Origin: Poecilobothrus nobilitatus
Lineage: Eukaryota > Arthropoda > Insecta > Diptera > Dolichopodidae
DNA: 64,000 nt
Assembly (NCBI GenBank): GCA_947095535.1
Contig: OX352772.1
Span: forward strand, 221,469,617-221,533,616
Reading direction: 5' to 3'
A program made the translations under genes and the position numbers. Shown piece after piece: positions 44,191 to 53,635 of the stretch (the stretch's first letter is position 1; the number at the start of each line of letters is the position of its first letter). A model generated the notes under the pieces. The model saw only the letters and a list, made by a program, of their open reading frames with translations, had not been told where the DNA came from and made no database searches.

Positions 44191-45119
44191 ATAGCAGCGC
44201 GTTTTTGCAGAGTAACAAAATTATTTCAAACTAATGAGTTTATATCCGATTTTATTTAATGAAAGCGGCGCATTTTTGCGGCGCCGCAAAGTGTGTAGGC
44301 ACTTTCAAATTAGGGGCGAGTTTTTCCACAATGTGTATGGATAAGTTTATGCCAGGTTTTAAATTAGGAGGGATTTAATAATTAATGATAAATCAATTAA
44401 TTTGTTTTATTAAAAATACTAAAATAATCACAATTTGTGTTTTAACATTGTGAAAAGCCATAAAGATAAAAAATTTGTTTAATGTTTTTTTCATATTAAC
44501 TTTACGGTTTCTATTTATTTATTTAAGTGACTTCCGTAAATTAGAATATTAATATTATTTAATGTTAAATAAATAAATAAATAAACAATAATATTATGTT
44601 CAATTGTTAATAATATAATTGATATTATAACTGTTAAATTTGTAAAATCTTGTTTTTGTTTTATATTTTATTTCATTTTACTTACTTACTTCTTAGTATT
44701 GTTTTGTCATTTTGTGGTATTTCGTAAGTTGAAATACTATATTCTATATCTTTAATAATAGTTGGAATTGATACTTCTTTTTTTTTTTTTCTTTCTTTAA
44801 TAAATAATAATAAGTAATATAATTTTTTGTGTTATAGACAGTAATTTAGTTTTAACAGAAAGTTTTACATGTTTATCATTAAAGACCCCAGCCATAGCTG
44901 TTTGGTCATTTTAATAATATATGTTTCTTGTAAAACTTATATTTATAATTTTTTTTTCACTTTCTTTTTTTAATGCTCTTAAATAAAGTTTTCTTTTTTT
45001 TTTACAGAGTTGAGAAAAGAATTATTCTTTTCAGCTGGAACATAATATTTTAAAAAAAGTTTATAGATTTTAATAAACTTTAATTTTTAAGGAAAAATAG
45101 GAAAATAAAACCTTATCCT
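44191..45119. other. AT-rich non-coding region
   Basis: Poly-T/poly-A tracts and two near-repeats of GCGGCGCATTTTTGCGGCGC type sequence around 44,200-44,290 (AGCAGCGCGTTTTTGCAGAG, then AAGCGGCGCATTTTTGCGGC). No gene seen. Confidence 0.45.
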
Positions 45120-45790
45120 ACACTGTTAAAAAAAATTACTACTATAAATGTAGGCATTTTTCTTGCCTACACTTAAAGCAGTATAGTAATTGTCGTTACT
45201 AATATTACACTCAAAAACAGCAATGATATTCCTATCATTAATCATAAAATTACTAGTATCCATATGGAATAGTATTATTTGAAAAACAATTCTATTATTT
45301 TTATGAATACAGGTGATTTCCTTGCATATTATAGTAATGTTCAACACAGTTATAATAATATTACTTTATTTTAGTGTAATAGTACATTATAGCTGAGATA
45401 AAATTACTAATATCTACATAGTATTTACACTACTTTGATATTAGTAGAACCTTATTTTTTATGGTAAAATTAAAGCGTCTTGTCATAATTGTACTAGTAT
45501 CAACCTGGAATATTATTATTTGAAAAGTAATTCTATTATTTTTATGAATACAGGTGGTTTCCTTGCATATTATAGTAATGCTCAACACAGTTATAATAAT
45601 ATTACTCTATTTTAGTGTAATAGTACATTTTAGCTGAGATAAAATTACTAATATCTACCTAGTATTTACACTACCTTGATATTAGTAGAACCTTATTTTT
45701 TATGGTAAAATTAAAGCGTCTTATCATAATTGTAGTAGTATCAACCTGGAATATTATTATTTGAAAAGCAATTGTACTTTAATGGACTTT
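45120..45790. repeat. 241-bp tandem repeat, about 2.7 copies
   Basis: TCTATTATTTTTATGAATAC begins at 45,291 and 45,532, and TATTATTATTTGAAAAG at about 45,510 and 45,751: a constant 241-bp step. Units contain GGTTTCCTTGCATATTATAG and TATCTACATAGTATTTACAC. Open frames inside are incidental. Satellite-like. Confidence 0.85.
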
Positions 45791-46077
45791 TTCTGAAATG
45801 AACTAAACATATTTGTTGTTTGACAATTTTTATTTTTATTTAATAAGAAAATTTTAAAAAAATACATAAAAACTCCATTACGTACATATACTAAATTGTA
45901 ATTTTTTTTTAAATTGCATAGTTTTTTCAAAATTACAATTTACTATATGTAATAACATTTTTAAATAAATATAAATAAATATAATAAAAAATTTCAATTC
46001 AAAATCAGAAAAGTAAAAATTTAAATGTACTCAATGAATTTCAAAATTCATTTTAAATTATTAAAGATAATAAAAAA

Positions 46078-46349
46078 TTATTCAAAACTATTCAAAGTCA
46101 TAATAAAATTTAGAATTTTAGATTTAGTGTTTATGTTTTTTTTTCTACCTCGTCGAACTGGGTAATAATAATTAAAAATATATTTCTCAATAAATTCCAG
46201 GACCAATGAAAGCTCTAGAGGATATTCAATGTTGAATACATAATACAATCCAAATATTTGAGGTAAAGCTTCTTCAAAGCTTGAAGAGTTAGAGTTTACT
46301 AATTGACAGTCAGCAAAAATGTAGTAAATTTTAGTGCCATTTGCAGTAT
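46078..46349 (-). CDS. Last exon of zinc-finger gene (candidate)
   Basis: An open stretch with a splice acceptor TTTATTTTAG just before ATACTGCAAATGG at 46,349. It reads TANGTKIYYIFADCQLVNSN, then EEALPQIFGLYYVFNIEYPL and ELSLVLEFIEKYIFNYYYPV, ending in a basic RRGRKK segment and a stop. The YYVFNxxYP...L.F.E.YIF pattern resembles the C-terminus of a multicopy family of uncharacterised insect and other animal proteins. Linked to the zinc-finger exon at 47,856-48,410 by strand, position and a plausible acceptor; intermediate exons were not traced. Confidence 0.45.
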
Positions 46350-46440
46350 CTAAAATAAAATATAAACAATTTGTTAACATAAATGTAAACACATAGAACT
46401 ACTTATGACAATATTATTAATCTATAATATAATACACAAG

Positions 46441-46464
46441 ATGTTGGCGAGACCTTGCCAACAT
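46441..46464. other. Perfect 8-bp stem-loop
   Basis: ATGTTGGC, 8-base loop GAGACCTT, then GCCAACAT, in otherwise AT-rich sequence in the presumed intron of the zinc-finger gene. Could be a transposon end; no partner seen. Confidence 0.4.
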
Positions 46465-46564
46465 GTAAAAAAATATATTTTATATCTATAATAAAATTCA
46501 CTGAATGTAAACTAAACTGGCAATGACGATATTTCTGTATATTTAATTAATAAGATAAAATTTT

Positions 46565-46705
46565 ATTACCAGAGACACAAATCTTTGACTCAAAGTATTA
46601 TCAAGAGACACAAACCGTTTATTAAAAATATAAATAAATTTAGTACCAGAGACCAAATTTTCCACTAGACGTATTATCAGAGACACAACCCGTTCATTAA
46701 AAGTG
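46565..46705. repeat. Degenerate ~37-bp repeats with CAGAGACACAAA
   Basis: The phrase CCAGAGACACAAATC and its variants start at about 46,568, 46,604, 46,645 and 46,678, and again near 47,373-47,405. A single related copy (ACCAAAGACACAAACC) is at ~4,842, next to Polinton A's terminus. Both blocks near 46.7 and 47.4 kb end with AAATTCAGCAAATTTTT. Confidence 0.5.
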
Positions 46706-47464
46706 AGTACAGTCAAAAAAGGAAAAGTACATACTTAAAAAACACACATTTTCAATAAAAAGAAATTCAGCAAATTTTTAATTTTTAAATTTGACCACCA
46801 GATCCATTATGAACTGGTCGCAGCGGTAAATTAAAAATAAATTATTAATCTCCTGTTGGCAGTTTTCAAATGACTCTTTGTTTTCAAAAAAATAAAAATA
46901 CTCTTAATAAAATTAATAGACTTGAAAGTGAAAAGAGCAAAGTTTATAGTAAGCCTTATAAGAAGAAATAATAGGCCGATTTTATTATTGATTTTGTTTT
47001 CACTATTATAAAAGCTGGTAAATGCTTCGCAGCAGACTTTAAAGTAGTTTTGTTTATTTAGGTTGGAATTTTGATTTTTTAAGCTGCATTTTTGATATAA
47101 CATAAAATATTCGAATTTTTTTATTAATATAAAATTCGGCAGACTTAGCTAATTATATTTCATAACAGAAATCAGAAACTTACTAAATATTATAGAAATG
47201 GATATTTTTCTTAAAAAAAAAGAAAAAATAACATAGAAAATATCATTTTAGAAGCCTTCTCTCACAATAGATTTATAATTTTGTACTAATTTATTACTAG
47301 ACCATTAAATTAAAAAGCTATCGAAAACGACCGTCACAAAAAAAACCCCAAAAATTTATGAAATTTCATTATCAGAGACATGAATCTTTTATTAAATATA
47401 CCAAAGACCTCTTCCAAAGTACATTTAAATAAAATAAATTCAGCAAATTTTTTTCAAGCAAAAA

Positions 47465-47610
47465 AAAAACAAGTAAAAGTAACGGTAAGTCGGTTGCATC
47501 GACTTATTTATACCCTACACCTAAAAAATTCAAATTAAATTAAAAATCCATAAGTTATTTTAGTTAGGTACTTAATATACCTAAGCTAAAAAAATACATG
47601 TAATAATCCC
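47465..47610 (-). mobile_element. Solo 3' end of a family A Helentron
   Basis: Plus strand reads ACAAGTAAAAGTAACGGTAA with hairpin TAAGTCG/CGACTTA, then TATTTATACCCTACACCTAA, identical in plan to the A1 3' end; similarity fades by ~47,600. The 5' part and tandem array are absent. Lies in the presumed intron of the zinc-finger gene. Confidence 0.65.
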
Positions 47611-47734
47611 TCCCTTAATACAGGTAGTAAGGGAGTCAGTATGATAACGTAAATGTTTTTGAATCTATAGAAATTGTGCAATTGTGCACAGGGGATTTTC
47701 TAGTAATAATATAAATTCAAAAAATACATGCCAA

Positions 47735-47792
47735 CTACACCAAACCATGGTGTTGATGATGGTGGTATCATATCTTCAAAAACTGCTGACAT
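47735..47792 (-). CDS. Probable second exon of zinc-finger gene
   Basis: After acceptor AATTATTTTAG the frame continues in phase: MSAVFEDMIPPSSTPWFGV. A donor such as GT|GTAGTT lies near 47,730; otherwise the frame runs to a TAG at about 47,700. The 63-bp intron upstream (47,855-47,793) has GTATAAGT at its donor and a T-rich acceptor, typical of flies. Confidence 0.4.
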
Positions 47793-47855
47793 CTAAAATA
47801 ATTTTAATTTTTATGTAACTAAATAAATCTAAATATAATTATTGTTGACTTATAC

Positions 47856-48410
47856 AGGAAATATTTTAAACAAATAATCAGCATTCTCTTTAAACTTAGC
47901 AGCTAAGCTTTTAAAACAGAGTTCATCTTCGCAAATATCATCATCCTGTATAATTTTTTTTTCTTTTTTTAAACATTTTATTATTGTATCTTTCTTGGTT
48001 TTGTAAGTTCTGAATTCCAGATTCTCGTATGAAACATATTCATTTTTAAACAATTGTAGACACAACTTAGAAAATGGACATGGCACACATTCACCAAAAT
48101 CTATATGATTTCTACTATGTTTTATTAATTCTTTTTTATTTTTTGTATTAAAAGTACAATTTAACACAGAACAATTAAATTCATGTTGTATATTTTTTGA
48201 TTCTTTATAATTTGATTTTTTACTTGATTCTTTATAATGATTTCTATAAAGATGTGAGGAAAAACTTGAGTACTTATTGTACACAACCCCACAATTATCA
48301 TAAGCACAAGTAAATAATTTATTTTTCTGGTTTCTGTGAATAAATTGGTGCTTATGGTAAACCAGAATATTAGAGCTCATAAATTCACATGAACTACATT
48401 TAAACTTCAT
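47856..48410 (-). CDS. C2H2 zinc-finger gene, first coding exon
   Basis: ATG at 48,410; about 185 codons with no break. Three C2H2 fingers: C5-C8-H21-H25, C35-C40-H53-H58 and C80-C85-H98-H102, followed by CVPCPFSKLCLQLF and an acidic/lysine-rich tail (IQDDDICEDELCF, then ADYLFKIFP). Spacings are standard for nucleic-acid-binding fingers. A splice donor GTATAAGT starts at 47,855, so the protein continues into further exons. Intact coding, real intron signals and lack of RT/transposase motifs make this the best non-transposon gene here. It may still belong to a multicopy zinc-finger family; the target is unknown. Confidence 0.65.
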
Positions 48411-49224
48411 TTTTTATTATTTTTATTATAAATTACCTTTTATTTAAACTATATATTTCTTTCACTTTTTTTAATAATTTTATGATAATAATTCCACTTT
48501 CCGCACGAATAGTTTTATGTAAATTACTATTTAAAATTTAAATTACGATTCGTAACTAACTAGAATATAATTTAGATGTAACTGTGTCAATTTCAGCGTT
48601 TTCGTTTTTGTTTTTTTTTCTACTTAATTATTGCTATTTGCTATTGCTATTTTGCCACAATATGTCGCGGCGTTCAGCGTTGTTGATGCTTTTTGTTTTT
48701 GTTAGTGCATTGCCAACAAAGTAGCAAAATCAAAAAAAAATAATAAAAGAAAAAGTATAGATAAGAAACAAATTCAAAATAAAAATAGAAAAAAATAGAA
48801 ATAAAATATATGACTGTACATGACACAGTGGTGTGGTACAAGATTTTTTACGCTTTTACTAAGTACTTTACAGTATTAAAAGACTTTAATTACAATAGTT
48901 CAAGTAGTAATATTCATGTTATATATGAAATCTACAATAGTTATTTAGCAGGCTACATATTTAATACAGTAATATTAAATGCTAGTTATTTAAATTTAAA
49001 TATGAATGCAATATTCCATATTATATACATAAATTATTATTTACAAAATAATTATCAACTTTTTAAAAGTGTAATTTTTTACTACAACGACAGAAGTAAA
49101 TTTCAAAATATTTTTAACAGTGTAGAATTTTAATTTAACTTCAAACTTATATTTAACTAATCTATATTACTGACTAAATAAGCTTAATACTTAGTTTAAC
49201 TATATATTTTTACTTCATAATTTT
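48411..49224. other. Upstream region of the zinc-finger gene
   Basis: AT-rich, with a more mixed patch at 48,590-48,720 (CAATATGTCGCGGCGTTCAG) that might be its 5' UTR or promoter. A 107-codon plus-strand frame at 48,810-49,133 is made of AT-driven Tyr/Asn/Ile codons and has no motif, so I do not call it a gene. Confidence 0.4.
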
Positions 49225-49437
49225 TTATAGCCGTACGATAAGTATCGGGTATAATAAAAATACTCCTCCGTTTATAACACCTCGAAATAAGCGAGCTAGA
49301 TATACCTTCAAAGGTATGGATCGGATCAGAATCAAATTCTGAGTCGATTAAGCCATGTCCGTCCGTCCGTCCGTCAGAACGCTACCTCAAAATCTAAGAA
49401 AGCTAGAATCTTGAAATTTACACAAAATATTCTGGGA
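49225..49437 (+). mobile_element. Helentron B5, 5' end only
   Basis: The family B 5' terminus (CCGTACGATAAGTATCGGGT, core, GTCC block 49,357-49,374) runs to ATATTCTGGGATCA, where PLE-3 sequence begins abruptly. The last ~67 bp of this piece recur on the far side of each PLE-3 unit. Confidence 0.65.
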
Positions 49438-49754
49438 TCAGCTTTCTTTTTTGCGTTCTTAATGTTTTAATCTTTTGTTGATTTTTTTTTCTCTGGATTA
49501 GGACTGAATAAAACACAAAAAAATTTATCTTTGCGCCAACGTTTCGTATATTTTCTATACTTTTTCAAGCCTAAAAAATTTTTTTAGAACTTTATATATT
49601 GTTTTTTAACTCATTAACATTTTACAATTACATCCTACCTTAAGATAATAATTTAAGGTCGTCTAATAAACCTTTTAACATTATAAATATTATATATACC
49701 CATTATATATACCCACAAATAAAAATATAAAAAATTATAAAAAAAGAGTTCAAC
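49438..49754 (-). other. PLE-3 3' tail (LTR-like region)
   Basis: Non-coding sequence between the GIY-YIG frame and the Helentron B5 junction, read on the minus strand. Contains the hammerhead-like GAAACGTTGGCGC motif at 49,530-49,570. It would be the element's 3' untranslated/pLTR part. Confidence 0.5.
49530..49570 (-). ncRNA. Degenerate hammerhead-like motif of PLE-3
   Basis: On the minus strand GGCTTGAAAAA, stem GTATA/TATAC with loop GAAAA, then GAAA and CGTTGGCGC. Stem plus GAAACGTTGGC is the usual end of hammerheads in Penelope-like elements, but the CUGAUGA half is eroded to CTTGAAAAA, so it is unlikely to cleave. Confidence 0.35.
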
Positions 49755-50003
49755 AAACAAAAAAAAATGTATATAAATATTAATAATTTAAGCGCTTAAA
49801 AACACGAACAAAATGTACTAATAAATTACAACAACAATTATATAATTATGTATATATTACACTTGTCATATCATATAATATTACACATATCAAAATAGAC
49901 AGACCCAAAAAACCAGAAAAAAACCCAAAATATAAAAATAACATAATCCCTATTGACCTATATTTATTACTTATGAAACATCAGGTAGAAAAAATTCTTG
50001 ATA

Positions 50004-50294
50004 TTATTTGTTTGTAATGCATTCCCTATAGTCACATAAAAGTGATTTATATATGGAGTTAAAATTTTGTGTATAAGTTTTGAAATTAATGTTATTCGAG
50101 TTTAATTGAATATATATCATTTCGCTAATGTTTCTCTTAAGCCAATTTTTTCCTTTGTCTAGAATTTTGACGTCATCGAAATTAAAAATATGATTTTCTT
50201 GTTCAAAATGATGTTGTGCCAGAGCAGTTTTTCCTTCTTTATTTATATTTATATTCTTACAATCATATTTATGTTGGTTCATTCTATTTTTCAA
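50004..50294 (-). pseudogene. PLE-3 GIY-YIG endonuclease C-part, extra copy
   Basis: An open frame from KNRMNQHKYDCKNINI through ALAQHHFEQENHIFNFDDVK and WLKRNISEMIYIQLNSNNIN to the natural end. A tandem duplicate of the next frame with a ~283-bp step. The upstream GIY half is lost in this copy. Confidence 0.6.
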
Positions 50295-50301
50295 AAATTG
50301 T

Positions 50302-50670
50302 TTAGTTTGTCCAATGTAATGGACAAAATTTATATATGGAGTTAAAATTTTGTGTATAAGTTTTGAAATTAATGTTATTCGAGTTTAATTGAATATATAT
50401 CATTTCGCTAATGTTTCTCTTAAGCCAATTTTTTCCTTTGTCTAGAATATTGACGTCATCGAAATTAAAAATATGATTTTCTTGTTCAAAATGATGTTGT
50501 GCCAGAGCAGTTTTTCCTTCTTTATTTATATTTATATTCTTACAATCATATTTATGTTGGTTCATTCTATTTTTCAAAAATTGTTTAGTTTGTCCAATGT
50601 AACATGAATTACATATAGTGCAATCAATTTTATATATTAGATTCGATTGTTGGAATTTATCTTCCTTATC
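50302..50670 (-). pseudogene. PLE-3 GIY-YIG endonuclease domain
   Basis: Read leftwards from ~50,670: KFQQSNLIYKIDCTICNSCY, IGQTKQFLKNRMNQHKYDCK, then ALAQHHFEQENHIFNF and LKRNISEMIYIQLN. The IYKIDC..C..CYIGQT..F..R...H core matches the PLE endonuclease (GIY-YIG with inserted cysteines). It runs in the opposite direction to the RT next to it, with the two starts about 15 bp apart. Confidence 0.7.
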
Positions 50671-50684
50671 TTTAATTTAGAAAA

Positions 50685-51407
50685 ATGAGGATGAGGAAAA
50701 CTCACAAACCAGATTTAGCGATGAGACCAGTTGTTTCATGCATCAACAGTCCGTCAAGTGGCATTGCCAAGTTTATGCATGAAATATTATTAAATTACAT
50801 TAAAACTTTCGAATATAATATTAATAATTCAACAGAGTTTGCGCAAGAGGTGAAAAATATTAATTTACCAAAAAATTATATGATAATTTCTGTAGATGTG
50901 GTATCTTTATTTACCAATATACCGAAGAGATTATTCATATCAATAATTGAGGACGAATGGCAACATATTTCAAAATACACGAAAATAAGTTTAGATTTAT
51001 TTTTGGAATTAATAGATTTTATTTTTGACTAGAGTTATTTTAAATTCAACGGACATATCTATAAACAATTAGATGGTAGCGCTATGGGTAATCCAGCTAG
51101 TCCATCAATAGCAAACGTCGTGATGAATTTCGTAATTACTGGTGTACTTAAACAATTTAATTTTGTTATACCATTTGTGAAGATATATGTAGATGATATG
51201 ATTTTAGCTGTCCCTAATGATAAAATAGACACCGTGGCATCATGTTTTAATTGTTTTCATAATAAACTCAAATTCACACTAGAGTTAGAAAAAGACAACA
51301 AAATACCTTTTCTTGTTGTATATATAATTAAAAATAGTAATGGCACTATATCGACGGATTGGTACAGGAAACCCACCACTTCGGGGAGAACGCGTATGCA
51401 TAAATAA
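50685..51407 (+). pseudogene. PLE-3 reverse transcriptase, unit 1
   Basis: Reads RMRKTHKPDLAMRPVVSCIN, ISVDVVSLFTNIPKRLF (motif A), an in-frame TAG at ~51,030, then GSAMGNPASPSIANVVM (motif B), VKIYVDDMILAV (catalytic YVDD, ~51,190) and DWYRKPTTSGR. The N-terminal RT part is absent. The frame ends where Helentron B sequence starts (~51,400). The shared TAG with unit 2 shows it was dead before the duplication. Confidence 0.75.
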
Positions 51408-51869
51408 ATAAACAACATAACGGTTGCTTCCGTCAGCATACTATCTCAAACACTAAGAAAGCTAGAATCTTGAAATTTACACAAAATATTCTGGAAGTAA
51501 TTTGTAGGTTCCCTATTTTTTTGGTTGAGTTCCGACCAAAACTTCGGGTAGCTCTCGAACACCTAACATTTAGATCGCAACATCAAACAAAAAAAAATGT
51601 ATATAAATATTAATAATTTAAGCGCTTAAAAACACGAACAAAATGTACTAATAAATTACAACAACAATTATATAATTATGTATATATTACACTTGTCATA
51701 TCATATATTACACATATCAAAATAGACAGACCCAAAAAACCAGAAAAAAACCCAAAATATAAAATTAACATAATGCCTATTGACCTATATTTTATTGCAC
51801 TATATTAACTTATTACTATATGAATTTTATATTGTCGTTAATGAAACATCAGGTAGAAAAAATTTTTGA

Positions 51870-52245
51870 TATTATTTGTTTGTAATGCATTCTTTATAGT
51901 CACATAATAGTGATTTATATATGGAGTTAAAATTTTGTGTATAAGTTTTGAAATTAATGTTATTCGAGTTTAATTGAATATATATCATTTCGCTAATGTT
52001 TCTCTTAAGTTAATTTTTTTCCTTTGTCTAGAATTTTGACGTCATCGAAATTAAAAATATGATTTTCTTGTTCAAAATGATGTTGTGCCAGAGCAGTTTT
52101 TCCTTCTTTATTTATATTTATATTCTTACAATCATATTTATGTTGGTTCATTCTATTTTTCAAAAATTGTTTAGTTTGTCCAATGTAACATGAATTACAT
52201 TAGTGCAATCAATTTTATATATTAGATTCGATTGTTGGAATTTAT
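51870..52245 (-). pseudogene. PLE-3 GIY-YIG endonuclease, unit 2
   Basis: Same reading as in unit 1 (LIYKIDCT, CYIGQTKQFLKNRMNQHKYD, ALAQHHFEQENHIF) but with a 1-base indel near 52,015 that breaks the frame after DKGK and a small deletion near 52,200. A single copy, unlike unit 1. Confidence 0.65.
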
Positions 52246-52271
52246 CTTTCTTATCTTTTAATTTAGAAAAA

Positions 52272-52994
52272 ATGAGGATGAGGAAAACTCCCAAACCAGA
52301 TTTAGCGATGAGACCAGTTGTTTCATGCATTAACAGTCCGTCAAGTGGCATTGCACAGTTTATGCATGAAATATTATTAAACTACATTAAAACGTTCGAA
52401 TATAATATTAATAATTCAACAGAGTTTGCGCAAGAGGTGAAAAATATTAATTTACCAAAAAATTATATGATAATTTCTTTAGATGTGGTATCTTTATTTA
52501 CCAATATACCGAAGAGATTATTCATATCAATAATTGAGGACGAATGACAACATATTTCAAAATACACGAAAATAAGTTTAGATTTATTTTTGGAATTAAT
52601 AGATTTTATTTTTGACTAGAGTTATTTTAAATTCAACGGACATATCTATAAACAATTAGATGGTAGAGCTATGGGTAATCCAGCTAGTCCATCAATAGCA
52701 AACGTCGTGATGAATTTCGTAATTACTGGTGTACTTAAACAATTTAATTTTGTTATACCATTTGTGAAGATATATGTAGATGATATGATTTTAGCTGTCC
52801 CTAATGATAAAATAGACACCGTGGTATCATGTTTTAATAGTTTTCATAATAAACTCAAATTCACACTAGAGATAGAAAAAGACAACAAAATACCTTTTCT
52901 TGATGTATATATAATTAGAAATAGTAATGGCACTATATCGATGGATTGGTACAGGAAACCCACCACTTCGGGGAGAACGCGTACATATTTATAA
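52272..52994 (+). pseudogene. PLE-3 reverse transcriptase, unit 2
   Basis: Matches unit 1 nearly base for base: KMRMRKTPKPDLAMRPVVSC, ISLDVVSLFTNIPKRLF, TGA at ~52,545 (new) and the shared TAG at ~52,616, then RAMGNPASPSIANVVM, YVDDMILAV and WYRKPTTSGRTRTYL. Ends at the same Helentron B junction. Confidence 0.75.
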
Positions 52995-53008
52995 TGCGTA
53001 TGCATAAA

Positions 53009-53630
53009 TAAATAAAGAATATAACGGTTGCTTCCGTCAGCATGCTAACTCAAACACTAAGAAAGCTAGAATCTTAAAATTTACACAAAATATTCTGGAA
53101 GTAATTTGTAGGTTCCCTATTTTTTTGGTTGAGTTCCGACCAAAACTTCGGGTAGCTCTCGAACACCTAACATTTAGATCGCCACATGTTCTTTGAAATA
53201 GAGCTATGAAATTTTAACTGCTGATAGATGTCACAAAAGTATTAATTTTATTTTTAATAACTTTTTTTTGTAGTCCCATCCGTTACAGAGCAACAGCTCC
53301 CCAAATGTTTAATAAAGCTCTATATTTAAATTGTTATAGCACAAGTTTTATTAGGTATATCTTCATTTTGAAAACGCCAAACGATTACTGCTTTTATTAG
53401 CTTTAAAAGTATGTATAAATATATAGTTGTAGCATACGGTGTCTTAATTTACTGTTATGCGAAACTCAAATTTTGCAAAATCCTTTAACCCTTCTATCTT
53501 CTCTAATCGGTTTAAGAAACTTGAAATTTTGACAGAAGTCAGATCTTTGAAAATAAGTATAAGTCATTTCAGAAATTTTTTTTGTGTCACCCCCGTTTAA
53601 GAGCTGTAAGGGGTCAATCCTATCACGAAG
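53009..53630 (+). mobile_element. Helentron B6, plus-strand internal fragment
   Basis: Begins with an internal family B phrase (AAATAAATAAAGAATATAAC, GGTTGCTT) joined directly to CCGTCAGCATGCTAACTC from the 5' region, then follows B1 (ATATTCTGGAAGTAATTTGT to CACCCCCGTTTAAGAGCTGT). It ends at a junction with the reversed copy at ~53,630. Confidence 0.6.
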
Positions 53631-53635
53631 GGGTC

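Larger units (their letters stand above)
49755..51584. repeat. PLE-3 tandem unit 1
   Basis: Sequence from CAAACAAAAAAAAATGTATA onward recurs at 51,585, exactly 1,830 bp later, with few changes. The unit holds the 3' tail end, a minus-strand GIY-YIG (here duplicated), a plus-strand RT and ~180 bp of Helentron B. Confidence 0.8.
51585..53187. repeat. PLE-3 tandem unit 2
   Basis: Second copy of the unit, with one GIY-YIG copy only and small indels (for example extra sequence at about 51,795-51,840). Sequence similarity to unit 1 is very high, so the duplication is recent. Confidence 0.8.

Noticed and set aside
48810..49133. 107-codon frame with aromatic/Asn-rich peptide
   Set aside because: Composition is what AT-rich DNA gives by chance; no motif, no homologue in the window, no splice or promoter context.
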